Positions 7,733-14,271 of a stretch of 56,163 nucleotides of DNA are shown here, in pieces; position 1 is the stretch's first letter, and the number at the start of each line of letters is the position of its first letter. The DNA comes from an uncultured Oscillospiraceae bacterium (lineage in GTDB: Bacteria > Bacillota > Clostridia > Oscillospirales > Acutalibacteraceae), in assembly GCA_900544375.1 (NCBI GenBank), contig UQUZ01000014.1, forward strand, positions 1 to 56,163, given 5' to 3'. The notes beneath the pieces were generated by a model, which ran no database searches, was not told the origin of the DNA, and saw only the letters and a program-made list of their open reading frames with translations. The position numbers and the translations under genes are program-made.

Positions 7733-7927
7733 ATGGATGAGATGCTGCGTGATCTGCGTATGCTGGCGCTGGCCGCGAATACGTTGAGAACATTGTCGGT
7801 GCTTCGGAAGGTGATCGTCGGGCTAATGGTTGCGTTTACGGCATTGCGGGCTGTGCGCGTCCTCATGCGCCTGAAACAAGCAAATAGGGGATTGCAGGCA
7901 GGCCTGAGAACACAATTGCATAGCTGA
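7733..7927 (+). CDS. Small hypothetical protein following spoVAD
   Basis: A 64-residue basic protein, MDEMLRDLRMLALAANTL..., with one hydrophobic helix (about residues 27-40, VIVGLMVAFTALRAV) between positively charged stretches. It could be a peripheral or single-pass membrane protein. It occupies the place where spoVAE would be expected but shows none of that family's features and is far shorter. GGGAAAGGA lies about 13 nt before the chosen ATG; the ATG at 7742 is an alternative start. A strong GC-rich terminator follows. Function unknown. Confidence 0.5.
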   Translation: MDEMLRDLRMLALAANTLRTLSVLRKVIVGLMVAFTALRAVRVLMRLKQANRGLQAGLRTQLHS

Positions 7928-7934
7928 TGAAAAT

Positions 7935-7959
7935 GGCCGCGGGGAAACCGCGGCCGTTT
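7935..7959 (+). terminator. Intrinsic terminator after the spoVA region
   Basis: A perfect 8-bp stem GGCCGCGG / CCGCGGCC with loop GGAAA, followed by GTTTCGTTT. Confidence 0.75.
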
Positions 7960-7993
7960 CGTTTGTCATGTGGAATTTTGTTTTAGGCTGTGA

Positions 7994-7999
7994 TATAAT
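7994..7999 (+). promoter_or_regulatory. Extended -10 promoter upstream of nagA (distal)
   Basis: TGATATAAT at 7991-7999 is an extended -10 with no good -35. A cluster of small hairpins lies between it and the second nagA promoter at 8120. Confidence 0.5.
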
Positions 8000-8015
8000 A
8001 ACCTCACGAATCTCT

Positions 8016-8109
8016 AAGGAAGCAAAGCTTCCAAGAGCTTCGGAGAACATTGAATCATTGATTCGGGCTAACGCCCTGCGGCTGCGCCGCTCATTGCGCC
8101 TTGCGCAAT
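8016..8109 (+). repeat. Cluster of small hairpins upstream of nagA
   Basis: Consecutive short inverted repeats with 1-4 nt loops: GGAAGC-AAA-GCTTCC, GAATCA-T-TGATTC, GGGC-TAAC-GCCC, GCGGC-TGC-GCCGC and CATTGCGC-CTT-GCGCAATG. The last one leads directly into the dyad promoter at 8120. In a transcript from 7994 these would form a row of stem-loops. Confidence 0.6.
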
Positions 8110-8116
8110 GGAATCA

Positions 8117-8149
8117 TGATATAATAGCTTCAGACAAATCGTTTGCAGC
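8117..8149 (+). promoter_or_regulatory. Promoter with dyad operator, repeat-family copy 2 (nagA)
   Basis: The extended -10 TGATATAAT (8117-8125) is followed by a dyad at 8127-8149 with arms GCTTCAGAC and GTTTGCAGC (one mismatch, one G-T). No clear -35 exists at 17 nt. The upstream sequence GCGCCTTGCGCAATGGAAT recurs in degenerate form at 17270-17288. Confidence 0.65.
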
Positions 8150-8283
8150 ACGGAGGGAGATTTTATTCAGGATCAGACGTTTTGTTTTATGCATTGAAAA
8201 AGCCATTGGGCATCGGCATCATGGGAGACTGGCGGTGGCCGGGGGATGCCTAGACACTTCAGATAGAATAGGAGAACGGATGT

Positions 8284-9411
8284 ATGATTTTAAAGAATAC
8301 CGTTTATTATAACGAAGCGTTTTTACCCCAGAAGGGCGATATTGCGGTGGAGAATGAAATCTTAGCGCAGGTTGGAGGCACTCAGGCAGGCAGTGGAATT
8401 GACCTTTCCGGCTGCACGGTGGTGCCCGGGTTTGTCGATATTCATACGCATGGCGCAATGGGCGGCGACACCTGTGATGCAAGGGAAGAATCGCTTGCAG
8501 GAATGTCGCGGTTTCTGGCGAACCACGGCGTAACCTCTTTTTGCCCTACTACGATGACGCTTCCCTTTGAGCAGCTTGCGGAAAGCCTGCGGATCGCCCG
8601 CGATTATCGCGGCCATGAGTGCGGCGCTTACATACAGGGCATCAACATGGAAGGCCCCTATATCTCTGCCGCCAAGAAGGGCGCCCAATGCGGAGATTTT
8701 ATTCGAAAGCCTGATTTTGAGGAGTTTTTAAAGCTGCATGAGATTTGCCCCGTGTGTTTGGTGGATGTGGCGCCGGAGGCAGAGGGCTCCAATGCCTTTG
8801 CCGCGCGGGCCAAGGCATACTGCACGGTATCCGCTGCGCACACAAATTCCGATTATGAAACAGCCGAAAAAGCTTTTGAAGCCGGGTTCTCCCATGCGAC
8901 GCATTTGTTTAACGCGATGACGCAGCTGGGTTCCCGCACGCCCGGCGTGGTCGGCGCAGTGTTTGACAGCGATTCGGTCACAGCAGAGCTGATCTGCGAT
9001 GGTTTCCATATCGCGCCGGCCACCCTGCGCATTGCGTTTCAGCTCCTTGGGGAAGACCGCAGTGTAATCGTAAGCGATGCAATGATGGCCTCTGGGCTTG
9101 CGGATGGCGACTTTGAGTTGGGCGGGCAGAAGGTTTATGTGCGCGATGGAAAAGCCCTGCTTGCAGATGGAACGATTGCGGCAAGCACGACGAATCTCTA
9201 TGATGAATTCCGCAACGTGCTGCGGTTTGGCATCCCATTCCGTCAGGCGCTCAAATCCTGCACGATTAATCCGGCCCGCGTGATCCACGCGGATAAGGAG
9301 ACGGGCAGCATTGTGCAGGGCAAGCGCGCGGATCTTCTTGTGTTGGATCGGGATATGGAAATCCGGATGGTGATCGCCAGGGGAGAAATTGTAGTGAATC
9401 ATGATCGATAA
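8284..9411 (+). CDS. nagA: N-acetylglucosamine-6-phosphate deacetylase
   Basis: A 375-residue amidohydrolase that removes acetate from GlcNAc-6-P, giving glucosamine-6-P for glycolysis or wall recycling. Visible motifs are PGFVDIHTHG (metal-binding HxH, about residues 47-56), NMEGPY (metal-ligand Glu), SAAHTNSDY, THLFNAM, LICDGFH and VSDAM (catalytic Asp). Full length for the family. GGAG lies about 10 nt before the ATG. It is preceded by two promoters, one carrying the repeated dyad, and is not next to nagB. The GH20 hexosaminidase at 40322 could supply its substrate after uptake and phosphorylation. Confidence 0.95.
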   Translation: MILKNTVYYNEAFLPQKGDIAVENEILAQVGGTQAGSGIDLSGCTVVPGFVDIHTHGAMGGDTCDAREESLAGMSRFLANHGVTSFCPTTMTLPFEQLAESLRIARDYRGHECGAYIQGINMEGPYISAAKKGAQCGDFIRKPDFEEFLKLHEICPVCLVDVAPEAEGSNAFAARAKAYCTVSAAHTNSDYETAEKAFEAGFSHATHLFNAMTQLGSRTPGVVGAVFDSDSVTAELICDGFHIAPATLRIAFQLLGEDRSVIVSDAMMASGLADGDFELGGQKVYVRDGKALLADGTIAASTTNLYDEFRNVLRFGIPFRQALKSCTINPARVIHADKETGSIVQGKRADLLVLDRDMEIRMVIARGEIVVNHDR

Positions 9412-9699
9412 AAGTAGCCGGTAACGAACTGTTCCCGTGAACAGATGGTACTCTTGAACCCGTGTTATTTGGGCAGGCCGTCTGCATCTCTTTGATTCCA
9501 CAGGGCCAATTGGCTTTGCTTTGTTACTCCCTGCGGTTCGTAACGATCTTCGACCGTTTTCGACCGCATGGCCCCTACGTTTCTCTGAAAACAAGGCGTT
9601 TCACCTGCGTGCTTCCTGAAAGAGGGGGCGCCTTTTTGCTTCGCATGATTGATGGGGTAATGAATGTCCTTGCGGAGCGCATTTTTGATCAAAAACCCA
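9412..9699. other. Intergenic region without a supported gene
   Basis: About 290 bases between nagA and the terminator at 9700. Open frames of 82-84 codons exist on both strands but neither has a ribosome-binding site or a family match. The central part (about 9500-9625) gives the impression of a non-coding repeat rather than coding DNA, but no second copy was found in this window. Confidence 0.4.
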
Positions 9700-9741
9700 A
9701 GGAAGGCAGGCAATAAAAATGCCCGCCTTCCTTTCTTTTAT
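9700..9741. terminator. Bidirectional terminator between nagA and the MBL hydrolase
   Basis: The stem GGAAGGCAGGCA / TGCCCGCCTTCC (9701-9732) has one mismatch. It is followed by TTTCTTTTA on the plus strand and by GGGTTTTTG on the minus strand, so it can serve both convergent genes. Confidence 0.8.
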
Positions 9742-9801
9742 ATTTCAATCATGGGGGATTCATAATGTTTCCGAGCCCTTCTTTTCTCTTCCATATGTTA
9801 T

Positions 9802-10827
9802 TCATTCTCTAATGGTAATTTTAGCGCTGCCATCGTGAATCTGATCCGTCAATTGGATTCGCCCATCGTCCGTAAAGGTAGCGATGATTCCGTTGTGGTT
9901 GACCGTAGCATACACGGAAGCATGCGCAATCATCACTAGGTTCCATTTAACATTGGGATAAATTTTACCCAGCTGGTTTGTAACAATTGCAATTTCTGGA
10001 TGGAGCGTGCGGATGAAAAAAGGATTGGTTGCCGTTGTGTAGCCGTGATGGCCTACTTTGAGTAGGTCCACTTTGCCGACCAGCGGCGCCATTCTGTTTT
10101 CCAGCCCGCCTTCCGCAGAGATATCGGCTGCGAGGAAGGCGGTGCGTTTACCTTTGGTGACCTTCACGCCGACGGAGCTGACGTTTTCGCCTGCATGGGG
10201 CTTCGACAGGTCGGTCACAGTATTAAAAAACTGCAAGGTAAAGCTGCCGAAGGTAAAAGGCTCATCCGGCAGGTCGGAAACGATGGGGATATTTTGTTTT
10301 TCAAGCGCCTCTACCGTTTCTTTGTAAACAATATCAAGCCCCCACTTGTTTTTTTCCATGTTTTTGAGAATTTCCGGGTTAAAAGGCTTCAGATAAGCTT
10401 TTTGAATCGTGATATCCGGGTCGTTAATGATCCAGCGAAAGCCGCCGATATGGTCGTAATGGCAATGGGTCGGCAGGATAAAATCAAGCACGATCTTGCC
10501 CTCCGCATTGATAGCCGTCTTTTTAACATAATCCAGCACAATCTGCTCATAGCCAACCGCGCCGTGCTTGCGGCGGTAGTTGTCGGAGGAATCGCCCGCG
10601 TCGATCAGGGCGAAATGGCCGTCGCTCTCCAGCAGAATGGCGTCGGAATTGCCGGTGTTTAAAAAATGGATTCGATCCGCTCCGGCTGTTTTTACTGTTA
10701 CTGTAGGCTCCGGCGTGACGGCATAGCGTTTTTCATAGTAATTATATAACGCCACGGTTAGGATATCCAATAGAAAGATAAGGGCCATCAGGGTGACCAT
10801 AAAATAAGTAGCAATTTTTTTAAACAT
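9802..10827 (-). CDS. ComEC/Rec2-like MBL-fold hydrolase, membrane-anchored
   Basis: A 341-residue protein with one N-terminal membrane segment (about residues 7-29) followed by a metallo-beta-lactamase domain resembling the C-terminal domain of ComEC. The metal motif HCHYDH (HxHxDH) lies near residue 122, with LIDAGDSS before it and FLAADIS and VGHHGYTTA after it. The anchor predicts that the catalytic domain lies outside the membrane. There is no DNA-uptake gene nearby. Shine-Dalgarno GAGG precedes the ATG. It has its own SigA promoter at 10900-10928, so it need not be co-transcribed with the GtrA gene upstream. Substrate unknown; a phosphodiesterase or nuclease is plausible. Confidence 0.85.
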   Translation of the reverse strand: MFKKIATYFMVTLMALIFLLDILTVALYNYYEKRYAVTPEPTVTVKTAGADRIHFLNTGNSDAILLESDGHFALIDAGDSSDNYRRKHGAVGYEQIVLDYVKKTAINAEGKIVLDFILPTHCHYDHIGGFRWIINDPDITIQKAYLKPFNPEILKNMEKNKWGLDIVYKETVEALEKQNIPIVSDLPDEPFTFGSFTLQFFNTVTDLSKPHAGENVSSVGVKVTKGKRTAFLAADISAEGGLENRMAPLVGKVDLLKVGHHGYTTATNPFFIRTLHPEIAIVTNQLGKIYPNVKWNLVMIAHASVYATVNHNGIIATFTDDGRIQLTDQIHDGSAKITIRE

Positions 10828-10899
10828 GCAAGAAACCTCAATTGCTCCATGGGAATTTTATCCCCACAGTAAATATAGGATGATAAAAGATACGCTGCG

Positions 10900-10928
10900 A
10901 TTATAGCATGAGCAGAGTGCGCTGTCTA
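10900..10928 (-). promoter_or_regulatory. SigA promoter of the MBL hydrolase gene
   Basis: On the minus strand TAGACA (10928..10923), a 17-nt spacer ending TGC and TATAAT (10905..10900): a near-consensus promoter with an extended -10. Confidence 0.8.
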
Positions 10929-10949
10929 TCTCCATGTGCGGAAGTTGTG

Positions 10950-11984
10950 CTATTTTTTCTGTTTACGGAAGATAAATAATTTACTAAATACATAGTTGAT
11001 GATGACAATCACAATCTGCACGATGAATTTTGCGATCATTTCACGCATCCCCATCGCGCTGACGAATAGATACATCAGCCCCATATCCACCAGAAGGGAA
11101 AACAGCCGTGCGGAGAGAAAACCGGCAAATTCCTTCCACACGACGGCGGCCTTCCAACTCCGACTGTTAAAAACAAAGCGTTTATTGGTGACAAATGCAA
11201 AGAGCACCGCCGCAATCCAGGAGAGCGCATTGGCGATCAGATAGTTTTTATCTCCTAAAAATCGATCCTTGCCCAAGAGCTCATTGAAGAGATAAAAGGA
11301 AACCATGGAAACGACGGTCGTCAGTAAGCCGAAGAATACATAGCTGATGATCTCATGGTTAACGAGGCCCAACAGCTTGTCAAAGGCTGTGTGGTAGCCG
11401 TGATCCGGCTTTTCCTCAGTGGAGGCTTCCAGTGCGCGCATATGCTCGCTCACATGGAGATAGGAGCCATAGGCAGTGAAGATATGCAGCAAAAACCAAG
11501 TGAATGCAGCCCCCGCAGCTTCACCGGAGGCGCAAGGGACCCACTTGACGGATAGCCCGGCATATTCCGCCGCCGCCGCGAGAAAGGCGCCTGCACTCGG
11601 CCCCTTTTCCGGTATGCAGTCGAGCAGAGGAGTGAGCTTGTCCGCTTGAATCAGCACAAAGGCCGGTGCGCCGGAGGGCAGCCAGCGCATCGTAAAATAG
11701 GAGAGCAGCATTTTAGAGAGCCAAGCGGAAAAGCCCGTACCGTGTGTTCCGGATAAACAGTCGCATTCTGCCCGCTGCGCCCATGCTTTTGCAAATTCCG
11801 CAGGGGAATAGCTCTGGTGGGGCAAAAGGATATAGTCTGCCCCGCTGCGCAAAGCTGCCTGTAAGTCATCTTTTCTATTTTCACCCGCAACGGCGGCCGC
11901 ACACTCGAGGCCGAGCGCCTGGCAGGCCGCTTGCCAAGAGGAAAGCAGCTTTTCCTCCGATAAAAGAATATAGATCCGTTCCAA
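10950..11984 (-). CDS. GtrA-family membrane protein with an N-terminal pseudo-glycosyltransferase
   Basis: A 344-residue two-part protein. The C-terminal half (about residues 210-340) is a GtrA domain of four hydrophobic segments with the hallmark ALSWIAAVLFAFVTNKRFVF; such proteins move or flip polyprenyl-linked sugars. The N-terminal part (about 1-185) is collinear with a DPM1-like GT2 glycosyltransferase of the kind fused to GtrA elsewhere. However, the DAD/DxD substrate site is absent (ADYILLPHQSY stands there), as are the Arg-rich segments, so it is probably inactive. The start is the TTG at 11984, with GGAGG 8 nt upstream. Promoter at 12067-12095. Confidence 0.8.
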   Translation of the reverse strand: MERIYILLSEEKLLSSWQAACQALGLECAAAVAGENRKDDLQAALRSGADYILLPHQSYSPAEFAKAWAQRAECDCLSGTHGTGFSAWLSKMLLSYFTMRWLPSGAPAFVLIQADKLTPLLDCIPEKGPSAGAFLAAAAEYAGLSVKWVPCASGEAAGAAFTWFLLHIFTAYGSYLHVSEHMRALEASTEEKPDHGYHTAFDKLLGLVNHEIISYVFFGLLTTVVSMVSFYLFNELLGKDRFLGDKNYLIANALSWIAAVLFAFVTNKRFVFNSRSWKAAVVWKEFAGFLSARLFSLLVDMGLMYLFVSAMGMREMIAKFIVQIVIVIINYVFSKLFIFRKQKK

Positions 11985-12066
11985 TCAATCATCCTCCCGA
12001 ATCGCGTTTTAAGCACTTTGGGCGCCTTCACATGCTTCTCATAAGATCCTGCACAAAAGTTATTTT

Positions 12067-12095
12067 ATTTTACCACTGAAAATGGCGCTTGACAA
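12067..12095 (-). promoter_or_regulatory. SigA promoter of the GtrA gene
   Basis: On the minus strand TTGTCA (12095..12090), a 17-nt spacer ending TGG and TAAAAT (12072..12067): a good -35 with an extended -10. Confidence 0.75.
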
Positions 12096-12125
12096 TCTTT
12101 CAAAAGCGGAATTTCTCAAACTAAC

Positions 12126-12176
12126 TTCCCCGTTCGGGCTTTTCATGGTAAAATAGCTTCAAACAAAGTTTGAAGC
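12126..12176 (+). promoter_or_regulatory. Promoter with dyad operator, repeat-family copy 3 (ispE)
   Basis: TTCCCC (12126-12131), a 17-nt spacer ending TGG and TAAAAT (12149-12154). A perfect dyad follows at 12156-12176: arms GCTTCAAAC and GTTTGAAGC with centre AAA. The predicted start (about 12161) lies within the dyad. Confidence 0.75.
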
Positions 12177-12181
12177 ATTGG

Positions 12182-12236
12182 AAAAATGCCTGTCGGCGCG
12201 AAACGCCTCCTGCCGCGGTGCGGCAACGCCATTTTT
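12182..12236 (+). ncRNA. Repeated three-way-junction RNA element, copy A
   Basis: The closing stem AAAAATG (12182-12188) / CATTTTT (12230-12236) encloses two hairpins: GGCGC-GAA-ACGCC (12195-12207, one mismatch) and TGCCGC-GGT-GCGGCA (12211-12225). It begins 5 nt after the dyad. A near-identical copy with the same geometry is at 17172-17226. Structure was derived by eye from complementarity. Confidence 0.6.
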
Positions 12237-12258
12237 TATATGGAGGAGTTTTGCGAGT

Positions 12259-12327
12259 ATGGTAAATTTACAGCTTAAAGCGGAAAATTTTAGAGTTTAT
12301 GATCGTTTTGCGGGTATCGTAAAATAA
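12259..12327 (+). CDS. Possible 22-residue leader peptide upstream of ispE
   Basis: A short frame (MVNLQLKAEN..., 22 codons, stop TAA) with a strong Shine-Dalgarno GGAGGAG 11 nt before its ATG. It lies inside the leader between the repeated RNA element and ispE, 36 nt before the ispE start. It could be a leader peptide, a fragment of a lost gene or chance. The copy of the RNA element at 17172 is not followed by a similar frame. Confidence 0.35.
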   Translation: MVNLQLKAENFRVYDRFAGIVK

Positions 12328-12363
12328 AAGAAAAGCTTCTGAATTTGGAAAGGCGGCGGTTTC

Positions 12364-13251
12364 ATGCGCGTTACAGTAAAAGCAGCGGCAAAAATCAATT
12401 TGATGCTCGATATCGTCGGGCGGCTCGAAAACGGCTACCATAACCTGTGGATGGTGATGCAGTCTGTTGACCTATATGATACAGTCGCAGTGGAGCGGAC
12501 AGGAGCAGGGGGGGAAATCCGCCTTACCTGTTCGGACGACCGCCTCCCCACGGATGAGACGAATTTGGCCTTTAAAGCCGCGCGCACATTTTTTGAGGCG
12601 ACGAAAGCGGCAAACGACGGCATTTCGATTACAATCAATAAGGCGATTCCGTTTGCCGCCGGGCTTGCCGGAGGCAGCGCGGATGCCGCGGCAACGCTTC
12701 TGGCGTTGGATAGGCTGTATGGCACGCGGCTTAAAATGCGCACGCTTAACAAAATCGGCTTAACGCTTGGCGCGGATGTTCCGTTTTGTTTACAGGGGGG
12801 CACGATGCTGGCGCAGCATATCGGGGAGTTGCTAACACCCGTGCCGGAGCTGCCGGATTGTTTTATCGTGCTGGCGAAGCCCGCGCAGGGGGTTTCTACC
12901 GCGCAGGCGTATCATTTATGCGATACCGCGCCGAATCTGCGCGCGCCGGATAGGTTTGGTATGCTGGGCGCCCTGCTGTCAGAGGATTTAGAAAGCATTG
13001 GCAGGCTGGCAGGGAATGTCTTTGAGCAGGTGATTGATGTGCCGGAGCGGGTGAGAATTAAGGCGCTCATGCGGGAATACGGCACGCTCGGCTGCTGCAT
13101 GAGTGGCAGCGGGCCTACAGTATTTGGTTTGTTTGATACGCATCAGGCTGCGCAGAGCTGCGCAGAACATCTCAGGTCAGTTGTGCCGGATGTATTTATT
13201 TGCCGCCCGGTAGAGGAAGGCTGTGTTGTCACAGAAGAGGCAACGCGGTGA
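12364..13251 (+). CDS. ispE: 4-diphosphocytidyl-2-C-methyl-D-erythritol kinase IspE
   Basis: A 295-residue GHMP kinase of the non-mevalonate isoprenoid pathway, phosphorylating CDP-methylerythritol at the 2-hydroxyl. The N-terminus VKAAAKINLMLDIVGRLENGYH holds the catalytic-region Lys and the family HN motif. The ATP loop PFAAGLAGGSADAAAT is near residues 98-113, and the C-terminal GCCMSGSGPTVFGLF near 239-253. Length is normal. It stands alone here, read from a promoter with the repeated dyad, and the leader of about 200 nt contains the three-way-junction RNA and a mini-ORF. A terminator-like hairpin follows and overlaps the leader of spoIIR. Confidence 0.96.
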   Translation: MRVTVKAAAKINLMLDIVGRLENGYHNLWMVMQSVDLYDTVAVERTGAGGEIRLTCSDDRLPTDETNLAFKAARTFFEATKAANDGISITINKAIPFAAGLAGGSADAAATLLALDRLYGTRLKMRTLNKIGLTLGADVPFCLQGGTMLAQHIGELLTPVPELPDCFIVLAKPAQGVSTAQAYHLCDTAPNLRAPDRFGMLGALLSEDLESIGRLAGNVFEQVIDVPERVRIKALMREYGTLGCCMSGSGPTVFGLFDTHQAAQSCAEHLRSVVPDVFICRPVEEGCVVTEEATR

Positions 13252-13285
13252 AATTGAAAAACAGAAGATTTCCTGCATAATGGTA

Positions 13286-13333
13286 AAAAATCCCGTCCAT
13301 ACTCTTGGTACTCAAAGAGAGGACGGGATTTTT
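13286..13333 (+). promoter_or_regulatory. Terminator-like hairpin covering the spoIIR start region
   Basis: A perfect 13-bp stem: AAAAATCCCGTCC (13286-13298) pairs with GGACGGGATTTTT (13321-13333). The 3' arm ends at the base before the spoIIR ATG (13334) and includes part of the only Shine-Dalgarno candidate, GAGAGGA. The ATTTTT end makes it look like an ispE terminator too. It may end ispE transcripts and block spoIIR translation from read-through RNA. Confidence 0.6.
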
Positions 13334-14104
13334 ATGAAGCTGAAACGAATTGAGGCCGCGCTTTTATGCGCCGTGCTGGTGGCATCCCTTTGCAGTGTGA
13401 CGAGTTTTGCCTCTTCCTGTGCACAAATCCGGGAGAGCGTGCTGCGCCTTCATGTTTTGGCCAATTCCGACAGCGATGCGGACCAGGCGCTGAAGCTACA
13501 GGTGCGGGATGCGGTGCTGGAAGAAGGTGCGCATATTTTTGACGGTTCCCTGACGGCTGGTGAGGCAGAGCAGGCCATCGAACAGGCGCTCCCACAGCTG
13601 GAGCGGGCTGCGCGCAGCGAAGTAATGAAACGGGGCTATACGTATGAGGTTCATATTACCGTCAGTGAGGAATATTTTGATACCCGTACTTATGAGGATG
13701 AGGTGACGCTCCCAGCCGGACGCTATCGGGCGGTGCGCGTGATCATTGGCAGTGGGGAGGGGCATAACTGGTGGTGCGTGATGTTTCCGCCGATGTGCCT
13801 TCCGGCCGCGCAGGGCGGCGTAGATCTTGACGGCGTGTTGGATGGAAAAGAAGAGAAAATTGTGCGCAGCTCCCCCAAATATGAACCGCGCTTTAAGATT
13901 GTGGAATGGATTGAGCGGTTGCGGGAATATCTGCGGGAGGGGTCGGAAGAGGATGGTTTGGAAACGGATTATTTCACCGTGACCAAAGTGGATCAAGAGA
14001 GCACAACAGAGTCGAAAACAAAGCCGTTATCTATCTGGCAAGGGCTTTTTCCCTTACTGTGGGATGGACAGGCAGATGGGAGAGAGGGGCGCTTAGCAAT
14101 ATAA
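13334..14104 (+). CDS. spoIIR: Stage II sporulation protein R
   Basis: A 256-residue secreted signalling protein. In Bacillus SpoIIR is made in the forespore under SigF and triggers SpoIIGA to process pro-SigE in the mother cell. It has an N-terminal membrane or signal segment (about residues 8-27), then the family motifs VLRLHVLANSDSDADQALKL, LPAGRYRAVRVIIGSGEGHN and NWWCVMFPPMC. The frame opens at 13223, but the family N-terminus and the only Shine-Dalgarno (GAGAGGA) point to the ATG at 13334. No convincing SigF promoter was found. The start region is enclosed in a 13-bp hairpin. Confidence 0.93.
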   Translation: MKLKRIEAALLCAVLVASLCSVTSFASSCAQIRESVLRLHVLANSDSDADQALKLQVRDAVLEEGAHIFDGSLTAGEAEQAIEQALPQLERAARSEVMKRGYTYEVHITVSEEYFDTRTYEDEVTLPAGRYRAVRVIIGSGEGHNWWCVMFPPMCLPAAQGGVDLDGVLDGKEEKIVRSSPKYEPRFKIVEWIERLREYLREGSEEDGLETDYFTVTKVDQESTTESKTKPLSIWQGLFPLLWDGQADGREGRLAI

Positions 14105-14120
14105 GGCTTGATCAATACTA

Positions 14121-14166
14121 AAAAAGAGGCTGTTGCAAAATCCTTTGCAATAGCCTCTCATTTTTT
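14121..14166. terminator. Bidirectional terminator between spoIIR and the DUF4832 gene
   Basis: The stem GAGGCTGTTGCAAA / TTTGCAATAGCCTC (14126-14157) is followed by TCATTTTTT on the plus strand and TTTTTT on the minus strand. Confidence 0.85.
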
Positions 14167-14271
14167 CAGCGGCTCTTCGCCTTTTTATTACAAAGCAACG
14201 CCTGCCATAATCGCACAACAGAATGAGATATACGCCCCTTTTATTAGAACAGGCGGCTATGAGCGATTCTT

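Noticed and set aside
9462..9716. Overlapping open frames of 84 (+) and 82 (-) codons after nagA
   Set aside because: Both cover the same stretch and end in the terminator hairpin, with no ribosome-binding site or family match. More likely non-coding sequence.
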